The notes under the pieces are model-generated. The model saw only the letters and a program-made list of their open reading frames with translations, had not been told where the DNA came from and searched no databases. DNA of 64,000 nucleotides from Kosakonia quasisacchari (GTDB lineage Bacteria > Pseudomonadota > Gammaproteobacteria > Enterobacterales > Enterobacteriaceae): assembly GCF_004331415.1 (NCBI RefSeq), contig NZ_SJOP01000008.1:62001-126000 (forward strand), read 5' to 3'. Positions 9,907-18,397 of this stretch are shown here, one piece after another (position 1 is the stretch's first letter; each line of letters opens with the position of its first letter). A program made the position numbers and the translations under genes.

Positions 9907-10083
9907 GATGCCCTCATTGCCGAATCAGCCTACCGAGAATTTTTGCAGAGAGATCCGACGCTGCTAACCAATCAGAGACAAAAGGTACAGGAGGAAATCC
10001 GTGCTCAAGAAGTTGAACGTCACCAGCGAAGGAATTTTATACAGAAACTTGCTGTGTGGTTTGTTCGTGTCACTAGAGTATGA
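9907..10083 (+). pseudogene. Unidentified gene remnant
   Basis: An open stretch without start encodes about 58 residues (starting DALIAESAYREFLQRDPTLL and ending FIQKLAVWFVRVTRV), charged and probably helical. It follows the broken integrase directly and reads like the 3' end of another gene lost by deletion. I do not recognise the family. Confidence 0.4.
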
Positions 10084-10430
10084 AATGCATTCTGCACGGT
10101 TCGCCATCGGTGAGCTCATTTCCCGTTAGCAGAGTCAGTTCTGACAGCAAATAGATAAGGATAATTGCCGCCAGTTCTGCATCCATGTAACAGCTACACG
10201 TATGTTTATGCAGAACCAATTCAACTTCATTCTGATGCGAATGACCCACAAGCATTCGCATGCCTTCAAAATTTCTGCTTGAAAAGCATGCTTAATCAAT
10301 GAATTAATTTTGATTGCATTTTGGTTTGAACCCTTGCGATTTAGACGTATTATTTTGAGATTAATCCACTTGCCCAACCTTCATTGCTGCTTGTGAGTGT
10401 GCGTGAGGAATGATTTTAAGGTTATATATC
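10084..10430. promoter_or_regulatory. Upstream region of the Shango-like operon with candidate promoter
   Basis: No gene is visible. A sigma70-like pair TTGAAC (10326-10331) and TATTAT (10348-10353) separated by 16 bp lies about 80 bp upstream of the operon's first start codon and is the best promoter candidate. No operator or riboswitch was recognised. Confidence 0.35.
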
Positions 10431-12740
10431 ATGGAGTTATTGAAGTTTCTGGCGGCGATTTTAGTAATTTACTTGTTGTTTTTTAGAAAGAAAAAACGTA
10501 AATCTCCAAAGTCTTATGCTTCAAGCCCCGTGAAAGCACCGCCAAAAGAATGGCTCGCTGACATCAAGAAAAAAGAGGCGGTTGTGCGAAACGATGATAG
10601 TGAAGACGATAACCTTGCAACTTTTACATTGAGCGGTGGCCGGGGTGTTGAACTTCGGGTGACAACCAATCATTACCGGAACACCTCAAAGTCAGCAGGT
10701 GCACTAGCTCGATGGGTACTTCCGGGTGAGATGATAACTGTAGCTGGTGTAGCAATTAGCGGTGGCCACATTTACGTGGGGCAACGTATGAAGCCATCCG
10801 GTCAGGAATCAGGCGGCTATTATGACGATGGAAGTGAGGCATCATTAATTGATGACACATGTAAGATAAAACCTACTTCTTATCTTTACGAGGACAGTTC
10901 ATTAGGATACTGGCCCAGTTTTTCCTCTCTTTCCCCAGAAGCACGCGGTGCATATGTCAGTTGGCTCGCCAGCGATAGGTCTGATCCATCGTGTCCTATC
11001 GGCTATGTTTTTATCTACCTTTACGGCCTGGAAAGAAAAGCGCTCGTAGATTCCACTGACCCAAAATTCCCTGATGCTGAGTTCCGTAATCTGTTCAATG
11101 AAGTCGCTCGGTTAAGATCGGTATTCATTGAGAACCGCTCATTCCGTGGATATTCGGCCCAATTACTCGAAGCCATGTCTATTCTGCGCCCGAACATGGG
11201 CTTAGCCACTGAGCTCGATAGCAATTCAGGTTTCAGCAACAGCATGCAATTTAAGCTGGCTCTGGCAAAAACTGTACATGAAGGAGTTCCTGTATCAGCT
11301 GAACTGGCGTTGAACTGGGTAATAAACCACACCGAGTATTCGCTGCGTACCCCGGCTCGCCGCTGTGCTAAAGAGTTTGCTGCGCTTTTCAAACGGCGTT
11401 ACACCCTCAAATATGGTGAAGGGATGGTCGTTAAGGCGAATAAAACGCGCCTAAGGTTAGATTACACACCAGCAAGTCCTAGTTTGCGAGGTGTTCGACT
11501 TCCTGTTCCCGACCTGCCTGATCCAAGTGCGTTGAAGAGCCCTGTCCAGAAAATTATGGCTCTTGCCGACATATGTACGGATGAACTTGATGCTTATAGT
11601 CGCTACCTTGGTAGGAAAGGTACGTCAGTCAATGATACGGCTGCAATTATGTTGCTCCCTTCAGAGATTGTTAATGAAAGCGCAGAAAAAATATTAAGCT
11701 CATTCAAACGCTGGGCTGATGAGGCGATCCTCGTCAAGGAGGGGTTAGTCTCAGTTGCTGACTTTTGGGCACATATGAATGCCAGTTGCCCCAATAAGAT
11801 CAATAAAAAAGAGGCCGATTTGATGCAGGCCTTTGCTCTGAAGATGGGTTACGGTCTGGCACCTGACCCGTATTATCACCATGTGAAGGCGGATGTTGAT
11901 GGGACACTTGTTCTATTCCCTGCCGCCGAAGGTGGACGCTTCTCACCTTCTCCTGAATTTATCTCAGCAGTAATGACGCTCAGATTAGGGGCGATGGTCG
12001 CCTTGATTGACGATTCTCTTGATCAAGCTGAACAGAAAGTGCTTGAGAATGCCATCAACAACAATACTGGCTTCACCGATGATGAAAAACGCTCTCTACA
12101 TGCGTATTTAACGTGGCAACTTCATACCCCAGCCAATATGACAGGAATGAAAAGCAGGATTGAGTTGATGGGGGCCGCGGAAAAAGCTGCTGTGGGTAAA
12201 GTTATCGTTAGTGTTGCCTGTTCGGATGGGACAATAGCGCCTTCCGAAATCAAACAGCTTGAGAAGATTTATTCAAGTTTGGGGCTGGATCCCTCATCTG
12301 TCTCGAGCAATATCCATCAGCATTCCGCAACTGAACATGATCTCGTCTCGTCTGTACCAACTGATCAGCCAGCATCAGGGTTCACACTGGATGCTAATGT
12401 ACTTGCCCGCCACGAATCTGCCACGGATGATGTTCGTAAATTGCTGAACACAATTTTCACCGAAGAAGAACCGGAAGAGCCAGAAAGCGCTCCAGTCTCA
12501 TTAACGGAGGCGGGGGGCCTTGACTCCGCACATAGCCAGCTTTATCGCAGTTTGCTGGAGAAAGAACAGTGGTCCCGGAAAGAGGCGACAGAATTGTGCG
12601 GAAATTTGAATTTGATGCTCGGCGGTGCGCTTGAGGTGATCAATGACTGGTCCTATGCGGTGGTTGATGCTCCGGTGCTGGACGATGCCGATGATGATAT
12701 CTGGGTTGACCTGGAAATTGCCAAAGAATTAGAGGGATAG
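10431..12740 (+). CDS. sngA: Shango SngA-like membrane-anchored TerB-domain protein
   Basis: A 769-aa protein. An N-terminal transmembrane helix (ELLKFLAAILVIYLLFF) is followed by a basic stretch. Then comes a TerB_N-like region (about residues 80-400, with SWLASDRSDPSCPIGYVFIY), a central TerB-like helical domain (about 560-640, with ACSDGTIAPSEIKQLEKIYS) and an acidic C-terminal region like TerB_C. The ATG at 10431 has AAGG 8 nt upstream; the ATG at 10410 is closer to its ribosome site than usual. It is first in a tight operon with an ATPase and a DEAD-box helicase, the known composition of the Shango anti-phage system. The anchor suggests action at the inner membrane. Confidence 0.8.
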   Translation: MELLKFLAAILVIYLLFFRKKKRKSPKSYASSPVKAPPKEWLADIKKKEAVVRNDDSEDDNLATFTLSGGRGVELRVTTNHYRNTSKSAGALARWVLPGEMITVAGVAISGGHIYVGQRMKPSGQESGGYYDDGSEASLIDDTCKIKPTSYLYEDSSLGYWPSFSSLSPEARGAYVSWLASDRSDPSCPIGYVFIYLYGLERKALVDSTDPKFPDAEFRNLFNEVARLRSVFIENRSFRGYSAQLLEAMSILRPNMGLATELDSNSGFSNSMQFKLALAKTVHEGVPVSAELALNWVINHTEYSLRTPARRCAKEFAALFKRRYTLKYGEGMVVKANKTRLRLDYTPASPSLRGVRLPVPDLPDPSALKSPVQKIMALADICTDELDAYSRYLGRKGTSVNDTAAIMLLPSEIVNESAEKILSSFKRWADEAILVKEGLVSVADFWAHMNASCPNKINKKEADLMQAFALKMGYGLAPDPYYHHVKADVDGTLVLFPAAEGGRFSPSPEFISAVMTLRLGAMVALIDDSLDQAEQKVLENAINNNTGFTDDEKRSLHAYLTWQLHTPANMTGMKSRIELMGAAEKAAVGKVIVSVACSDGTIAPSEIKQLEKIYSSLGLDPSSVSSNIHQHSATEHDLVSSVPTDQPASGFTLDANVLARHESATDDVRKLLNTIFTEEEPEEPESAPVSLTEAGGLDSAHSQLYRSLLEKEQWSRKEATELCGNLNLMLGGALEVINDWSYAVVDAPVLDDADDDIWVDLEIAKELEG

Positions 12741-12743
12741 TGA

Positions 12744-14060
12744 ATGTCTGTAACACGTATAAGAGTGAAAGAACGCGATGCTATTATTCAGTCACTTAAG
12801 TCAGGTGTAACGCCAAGGATAGGCATTCAGCATATCCAGGTTGGCCGCGTGAATGAAATCACTGCTCTCCATCAGGATATTGAGAGGATTGCTGACGGTG
12901 GTGCAAGCTTCAGACTTATCATCGGTGAGTATGGTTCTGGTAAAACGTTCTTTCTGAGTGTTGTGCGCTCTATTGCTCTAGAGAAAAAGCTGGTGTCAGT
13001 CAGTGCTGACCTTTCTCCTGACAGACGTATTCACTCATCTGGAGGTCAGGCTCGTAATCTCTACTCAGAGCTTATGAAAAACATGTCCACCAGAAACAAG
13101 CCTGATGGTAATGCGTTACTTAGCGTTGTTGAAAGGTTCGTTACGGAGGCAAGAAAGGAAGCTGACACGGACGGCTCCGAGGTTTCATTAGTTATTCATA
13201 AGCGCCTGGCTGCCCTGTCAGATATGGTGGGCGGATATGACTTTGCGAAGGTCATTGATGCATTCTGGCGGGGGCACGAACAGGATAATGAAACGCTAAA
13301 ATCCAATGCCATTCGCTGGTTGCGGGGAGAGTACACCACCAAAACTGATGCCCGTAACGATCTAGACGTTCGGACTATTATCTCAGACGCTTCATTCTAT
13401 GATTCTTTAAAGTTGATGAGCCTTTTTGTCCGCCAGGCAGGCTATGCCGGTCTTTTGGTCAGCCTCGACGAAATGGTGAACCTCTTTAAGCTGAATAATA
13501 CGCAAGCAAGAACGGCGAACTACGAACAGATTTTGCGGATTCTGAATGACTGCCTGCAAGGCTCAGCCGAGAACATTGGTTTTATCCTCGGGGGTACGCC
13601 AGAGTTTCTTTTCGATCCGCGTAAAGGTCTTTACAGCTATGAGGCGCTCCAGTCGCGTCTGGCGGAAAACCGGTTCGCGCAAAAAGCAGGAGTGATTGAC
13701 TACTCATCCCCCACTTTGCATCTTGCCAGCCTGACCCCTGAGGAACTGTATATTTTGCTGAGAAATCTTCGCCATGTTTATGCAGGCGGAGATCCAGAGA
13801 ATTATCTGGTACCAGATGAGGCACTGACTGGATTTCTGCATCACTGTAGTAAAACCATTGGAGACGCTTACTTCCGTACCCCCCGTAATACCATAAAAGG
13901 TTTCCTGGATATGCTGGCCGTGCTGGAACAAAACAGAACGATGAACTGGCAAACACTAATCGAGGGTGTGGCGATTGAAGAGGACAGGCCCAGCGATATG
14001 GATGACGCCATTGCGGAGGAAAGCGATGACGACGACGGCCTGGCGAACTTCAAACTATGA
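12744..14060 (+). CDS. sngB: Shango SngB-like ATPase (DUF2791, BrxD-related)
   Basis: A 438-aa P-loop ATPase of the DUF2791 (BREX BrxD-like) family. The Walker A motif GEYGSGKT is at residues 61-68 and a Walker B-like strand GLLVSLDEM at about 235-243. The arginine-rich segment RLAENRFAQKAG and the C-terminal RTPRNTIKGFLDML are typical of this family. It starts 3 bp after the TerB-domain gene and its stop overlaps the helicase start as ATGA, so the three products are made together. It is expected to be the ATPase of an anti-phage complex; the target signal is not known from sequence. Confidence 0.8.
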   Translation: MSVTRIRVKERDAIIQSLKSGVTPRIGIQHIQVGRVNEITALHQDIERIADGGASFRLIIGEYGSGKTFFLSVVRSIALEKKLVSVSADLSPDRRIHSSGGQARNLYSELMKNMSTRNKPDGNALLSVVERFVTEARKEADTDGSEVSLVIHKRLAALSDMVGGYDFAKVIDAFWRGHEQDNETLKSNAIRWLRGEYTTKTDARNDLDVRTIISDASFYDSLKLMSLFVRQAGYAGLLVSLDEMVNLFKLNNTQARTANYEQILRILNDCLQGSAENIGFILGGTPEFLFDPRKGLYSYEALQSRLAENRFAQKAGVIDYSSPTLHLASLTPEELYILLRNLRHVYAGGDPENYLVPDEALTGFLHHCSKTIGDAYFRTPRNTIKGFLDMLAVLEQNRTMNWQTLIEGVAIEEDRPSDMDDAIAEESDDDDGLANFKL

Positions 14061-16255
14061 GCAGTGCCTACGATAGTCTCGATCCCCGCGTCCGTAAGTG
14101 GGTTTACAAGCAGGGGTGGTCTTCATTAAGGCCTTTGCAGGAGAGTTCTATCCCGGCAATTTTAGCCCGTGATCGAGACGTGCTAATCAGTGCAGGTACA
14201 GCAGCGGGTAAAACAGAGGCTTTCTTTCTTCCTGCCTGTTCGGCAGTTGCAGATCTCACTAATGGATTTGGCATAATTTATATCAGCCCGTTGAAGGCAT
14301 TGATTAACGATCAGCACCGTCGTCTTGAGAGCCTTGGAGATGCATTGGAAATGCCAGTGACTCCCTGGCACGGGGATGTATCACAAAGCAAAAAGAAGAA
14401 GGCTCGGACGAACCCTGCTGGCATTTTACTGATTACACCTGAGTCACTTGAGTCTTTGCTCATAAACTCAATGGGCTGGCTCAAACAGGCGTTTTCTTCA
14501 GTCGCATACATCGTTATTGATGAGTTTCATGCTTTTATAGGCTCAGAGCGTGGTGTACAGCTGCTTTCTCTGCTCAATAGAATTGAGCATGTGCTAGGAC
14601 GCCAGGGAAATCCAATTCCCCGCGTTGCGTTGAGTGCCACGCTGGGGGAACTGGAGAAAGTGCCTGAACTGTTGCGCCCGGACAAACGACTCCCCTGCGT
14701 AACTGTTACAGATAGTAATAGCACGGCCACTCTTCAGGTACAGGTCAAAGGGTACCTGGAGCGCGTGATCCAAAAAGAGGAAGAACTTCAGAGTTCAGCT
14801 GAGCATGACGTTTGCGCTGACATTTTTAGACTTTGTCGTGGCGATTCTCATTTGGTCTTTGCAAACAGCCGAAAGCGCACTGAAAGCATTGCGGCAACGT
14901 TGAGCGACATGTGTGAGGAACAAATTGTACCGAATGAATTCTTTCCCCACCATGGTTCCCTTGCCAAGGAATTACGTGAGGCGCTTGAATCTCGTCTTCA
15001 GAAAGGAAATTTGCCCACAACAGCTGTTTGTACAATGACGCTCGAGTTGGGCATTGATATCGGTAAGGTTAAGTCGGTTATACAAGTTTCGCCTCCGCAT
15101 TCTGTTTCCAGTCTGCGTCAGCGTATGGGACGTTCTGGGCGACGCGACTCCCCATCAGTTATGAGAATGCTAATTACAGAAAATGAGCTTACTGTAACTA
15201 GCAGCATCGTTGACCACCTACGGCTGCAGCTGATCCAGTCGATGGCAATGATCAGATTGATGATCTCTAAACAATGGTTTGAACCAGCTGATGCTCAACA
15301 GATGCATTACTCCACGCTCCTACACCAGATTCTTGCTATTACCGCACAATGGGGCGGAGTTCGTGCCGATCAGCTCTGGTCACAACTATGCCAGACAGGG
15401 CCGTTTAGAAATGTAGATTTGAACGATTTCAAAAGTCTGCTTAAACATATGGGAACATGTGGCCTGCTCACTCAACTTGCTAGCGGCGAAATGGTTGTTG
15501 GGGTAGAAGGGGAGAAACTGACTAACCATTACACTTTTTATGCCGTGTTCAATACACCAGAAGAGTTCCGCATTGTCACCGGAAACAGAACCCTTGGAAC
15601 AGTGCCTGTGGACTCCCCACTGCTTCCAGACCAACACATCATCTTCGGTGGGCGGCGCTGGAAAGTAACAGAGATCGAGACAGAGAAAAAAGTTATCTAT
15701 GTAGAGGCGACCAAGGGCGGTCAGCCACCACAATTTAGTGGGGGAGGAATGTCTGTTCATGATGCCGTTCGTCAGGAAATGCTCGCTATCTATAGGGAAG
15801 GTGATTACCGCATAGCAATAGGTAGCAAGAAAGTAGATTATGCCGATACTGCCGCCAGAAACCTATTTGCGGAAGGCTGTAGTAACTTTCAGCGTTATAA
15901 CCTGCAAAATGAATATTTTATTACGAGTGGGCAACACTGTTACGTAATTCCCTGGATGGGGGATAAAGTTGTGAATACGATTACAGCCTTGCTCATACGT
16001 TGTGGCTTTAAAGCTAATTCTTTGGCAGGTGTTATCGAGATTGATGATGCAAGTGTAGCAACTGTTCAACAGGCGCTTAAAAAAATGCTGTTGTCAGGCT
16101 TACCATCTACATTTGATCTTGCGGCAGATGTTCCAGAAAAGTACTTGGATAAATATGACGAGTATTTACCTGAATCCCTGCTTGCTAAGGGATTTGGGCA
16201 AAAAGCATATGACATTGAAGGTACTCGTATTTGGTTAAAACAACACCTTCAGTAA
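14057..16255 (+). CDS. sngC: Shango SngC-like DEAD/DEAH-box helicase
   Basis: A 732-aa SF2 helicase related to BrxHI and Lhr-type enzymes. Motif I AGTAAGKT is at residues 46-53, motif II IDEFHAF at about 154, motif III LSATLG at about 193, and motif VI QRMGRSGRR near 355. A winged-helix and C-terminal domain with several conserved aromatic positions fill the remainder. It completes the TerB/ATPase/helicase trio. The operon ends here: the next 650 bp hold no gene on this strand. Confidence 0.82.
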   Translation: MSSAYDSLDPRVRKWVYKQGWSSLRPLQESSIPAILARDRDVLISAGTAAGKTEAFFLPACSAVADLTNGFGIIYISPLKALINDQHRRLESLGDALEMPVTPWHGDVSQSKKKKARTNPAGILLITPESLESLLINSMGWLKQAFSSVAYIVIDEFHAFIGSERGVQLLSLLNRIEHVLGRQGNPIPRVALSATLGELEKVPELLRPDKRLPCVTVTDSNSTATLQVQVKGYLERVIQKEEELQSSAEHDVCADIFRLCRGDSHLVFANSRKRTESIAATLSDMCEEQIVPNEFFPHHGSLAKELREALESRLQKGNLPTTAVCTMTLELGIDIGKVKSVIQVSPPHSVSSLRQRMGRSGRRDSPSVMRMLITENELTVTSSIVDHLRLQLIQSMAMIRLMISKQWFEPADAQQMHYSTLLHQILAITAQWGGVRADQLWSQLCQTGPFRNVDLNDFKSLLKHMGTCGLLTQLASGEMVVGVEGEKLTNHYTFYAVFNTPEEFRIVTGNRTLGTVPVDSPLLPDQHIIFGGRRWKVTEIETEKKVIYVEATKGGQPPQFSGGGMSVHDAVRQEMLAIYREGDYRIAIGSKKVDYADTAARNLFAEGCSNFQRYNLQNEYFITSGQHCYVIPWMGDKVVNTITALLIRCGFKANSLAGVIEIDDASVATVQQALKKMLLSGLPSTFDLAADVPEKYLDKYDEYLPESLLAKGFGQKAYDIEGTRIWLKQHLQ

Positions 16256-16912
16256 ACTGGTTACATAATAAGGGGGGGGCTCCCCCTAAGATTTAGGCCG
16301 ATTTATGATTTCAATGTTCGCTCTTGGCTCGGATCTGCCAGAAGTCGAGGTCATAAGGTCTGCTTTGAGCGAAAACGGAACTTTCGAAAATTTTCTCTCT
16401 GCTAATTATGGCATTATCGGTATTGCCGTTTGTTAATTATCCGAGTACAGGTCACAATAAGCGCTCATATTTTCCAACCAACCAACCAACCAACCAACCA
16501 ACCAACCAACCAACCAACCAACCAACCAACCAACCAACCAACCAACCAACCAAAGGCTTGGGATTCATAAAATCATTGTAAAAATAAATCAGATACTAAT
16601 TATCCTTTCGCCTTCTCAAATACACAAGGATTCAATTCAGGTCCGCTGACCAAGTAGGGCTTCATTATGGACCTGTAGGTTGTAATATAATGACACATGG
16701 ATAGTGGTAAATAAAATTATCTAAATATTTAAAGCAGTTTCCGAAAAATGAGTAAGCATAAGGGATGCTTGTGGAACATCAGTTGGTTAAACTGTGATAT
16801 GCTTAGTTTTGAATTGGCATCTATGGCTGGATTTTATTTAAATTTTTGTTAGGTTGTATCTTAAATTCCTCTTGGAGCAAGAGGCAATGATTAAGAACCT
16901 TAAGGAAAAGCA
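16256..16912. other. Intergenic region holding a tetranucleotide array and a small leader
   Basis: Besides the CCAA array (listed separately), a 43-codon frame (16305-16436) has no ribosome site and is probably chance. Just before the next gene, a 10-codon mini-ORF (16887-16916) overlaps the start codon at 16913 as ATGA and could couple translation. AGGTCC and GGACCT around 16639-16675 form a loose dyad. No terminator is obvious after the helicase gene. Confidence 0.4.
16474..16553. repeat. Perfect (CCAA)20 tetranucleotide tract
   Basis: Eighty bases are an uninterrupted array of twenty CCAA units. Tetranucleotide tracts of this length are classic slipped-strand phase-variation elements in Haemophilus and Neisseria (CCAA in the hgp genes), but rare in Enterobacteriaceae. 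Neither strand shows a convincing gene across it: the plus-strand frames lack a ribosome site, so any effect would be on promoter spacing or on a gene not recognised here. Confidence 0.97.
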
Positions 16913-17009
16913 ATGAACGAGATTAGCTTAAAACCACACGATTTTTATGAATTTCTCAATGGGGTTTTACTGGGAGATGATGACCTGCCCCCAAGATTAG
17001 ATACAACGC

Positions 17010-17843
17010 TCACTTAGTAATGTCGGATCCTTCACTCTCAGAATTACCCTTTCTCCAGGCCGCCGCAAATTCAGACGGCGTCTGATAATTCGGCGCGGAG
17101 TGCGGGCGGCACTCATTATAATCCTGACGCCATTCACTGATGGTTTTCCTGGCATGACTGACGTCACTGAACCAATGTTCATTCAGGCATTCATCGCGAA
17201 AGCGTCCGTTAAAACTCTCAATAAATCCGTTCTGTGTAGGCTTGCCGGGCTGGATAAGCCGCAGTTCTACGCCATGCTCAAAGGCCCATTGATCGAGCGC
17301 GCGGCAGGTAAATTCCGGGCCTTGATCAGTTCTTATCGTAGCCGGGTAGCCGCGAAACAGCGCAATGCTGTCCAGAATACGCGTGACCTGCACACCCGAA
17401 ATCCCAAAGGCAACAGTGACCGTCAGGCATTCCTTCGTGAAGTCGTCCACGCAGGTAAGGCACTTGATCCTGCGCCCGGTGGCCAATGCGTCCATGACGA
17501 AATCCATCGACCAGGTCAGATTGGGCGCCGATGGACGGAGCAGCGGCAGACGTTCTGTTGCCAGCCCTTTACGACGTCTTCTGCGTTTTACGCCCAGGCC
17601 ACTGAGGTGATAAAGCCGGTACACGCGCTTATGATTAACATGAAGCCCTTCACGGCGCAGCAACTGCCAGATGCGACGGTAGCCAAAACGCCTGCGCTCC
17701 AGTGCCAGCTCAGTGATGCGCCCTGATAAATGTGCATCTGCAGCCGGACGCTGAGCCTCATAGCGGCAGGTCGACAGGGATAAACCTGTGAGTCTGCAGG
17801 CACGACGTTGCGACAGACCGGTCGCATCACACATCAACACCAC
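17010..17843 (-). CDS. IS3-family transposase OrfB (DDE integrase domain)
   Basis: A 277-aa catalytic part of the transposase. It begins with the HTH_21 segment ([17 protein letters not shown]), followed by the retroviral-integrase core with the DDE residues in [16 protein letters not shown] and [10 protein letters not shown]. The frame extends upstream past this start to about 17880, in the -1 register relative to OrfA, so the active protein is the OrfAB fusion made by programmed -1 frameshifting. Confidence 0.93.
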   Translation of the reverse strand: MVLMCDATGLSQRRACRLTGLSLSTCRYEAQRPAADAHLSGRITELALERRRFGYRRIWQLLRREGLHVNHKRVYRLYHLSGLGVKRRRRRKGLATERLPLLRPSAPNLTWSMDFVMDALATGRRIKCLTCVDDFTKECLTVTVAFGISGVQVTRILDSIALFRGYPATIRTDQGPEFTCRALDQWAFEHGVELRLIQPGKPTQNGFIESFNGRFRDECLNEHWFSDVSHARKTISEWRQDYNECRPHSAPNYQTPSEFAAAWRKGNSESEGSDITK

Positions 17844-17866
17844 TGCTTCCCGCTTCTGGTCTGTCG

Positions 17867-18130
17867 TCAGTACTTTCGCCCCAGAGCCACCTGAAGCGCC
17901 TCCTTATCCAGCATGGCTTCGGCAAGCAGCTTCTTGAGTCTGGCGTTCTCTTCTTCAAGCGACTTCAGGCGCTTAACCTCAGGCACCTCCATACCACCAT
18001 ACTTCTTACGCCAGGTGTAAAACGTGGCATCGGAAATGGCGTGCTTGCGGCAGAGTTCACGGGCGGATACTCCGGCTTCGGCCTCGCGGAGAATACTGAT
18101 GATCTGTTGGTCGGAAAAACGCTTCTTCAT
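17867..18130 (-). CDS. IS3-family transposase OrfA
   Basis: An 87-aa HTH_8-type protein ([20 protein letters not shown]) with a C-terminal leucine zipper ([20 protein letters not shown]), which binds the inverted repeats and dimerises. It ends VALGRKY, and the OrfB frame overlaps near its end, allowing frameshifting. It lies 70 bp inside the right end of the element, with the promoter next to the inverted repeat. Confidence 0.93.
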   Translation of the reverse strand: MKKRFSDQQIISILREAEAGVSARELCRKHAISDATFYTWRKKYGGMEVPEVKRLKSLEEENARLKKLLAEAMLDKEALQVALGRKY

Positions 18131-18397
18131 GGGGATGTCCTCATGTGGCTTATGAAGACATTACTAATATCGGGGTGTACTAATCAACGGGGAGCAGGTC
18201 AATGAAGTAGAGTATCGTCTTGAAGAAATTGATGACTACCTTATTAACTTAATTAGTGATTCACCTGATATGGATAAGGTTAGAGAGGTGGAACGCTGCG
18301 CCCAGATCGCAGTTACACTAATTAACCCCAAATAGATGGCTATTCTTTTTCATGGGCGCTACATTCTTTACTGGCGTGCAAGTGTATTCTTGGGAAA

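Larger units (their letters stand above)
16981..18201 (-). mobile_element. IS3-family insertion sequence (IS407-type), 1221 bp, complete
   Basis: Terminal inverted repeats begin TGACCTGC at both ends: left end TGACCTGCCCCCAAGATTAG, right end (read inward) TGACCTGCTCCCCGTTGATT. Both ends are flanked by ATGA (16977-16980 and 18202-18205), a 4-bp target duplication as usual for the IS407 group. The two transposase frames lie on the minus strand. Intact ends, an intact reading frame and a clean target duplication point to a recent insertion. Confidence 0.93.
16913..18335 (+). pseudogene. 65-codon gene interrupted by an IS3-family element, partner of the downstream CHAT gene
   Basis: Left part 16913-16980 starts ATG with AAGGA 7 nt upstream and reads MNEISLKPHDFYEFLNGVLL. 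The right part 18206-18335 ends INPK and stop. Removing the IS and one copy of the ATGA target duplication joins the two parts into one uninterrupted frame of 65 codons. The second half is acidic (VEYRLEEIDDYLINLI). No known domain is recognised. It lies 62 bp before the CHAT protease gene in the same direction, so it was probably its small operon partner: an inhibitor, substrate or sensor would fit, but that is inference. Confidence 0.8.

Noticed and set aside
10073..10377. Minus-strand frames upstream of the Shango-like operon
   Set aside because: Short, no ribosome sites, cysteine-rich composition and overlap with the likely promoter; probably chance.
10431..16255. BREX system
   Set aside because: The ATPase and helicase resemble BrxD and BrxHI, but no brxA/B/C, methylase or pglZ gene is present and a TerB-domain protein leads the operon; Shango fits better.
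16305..16436. 43-codon frame leading toward the CCAA tract
   Set aside because: No Shine-Dalgarno, stops before the tract and in a different register; no evidence that the tract switches it.
16474..16553. CRISPR array
   Set aside because: The unit is 4 bp with no spacers; it is a microsatellite.
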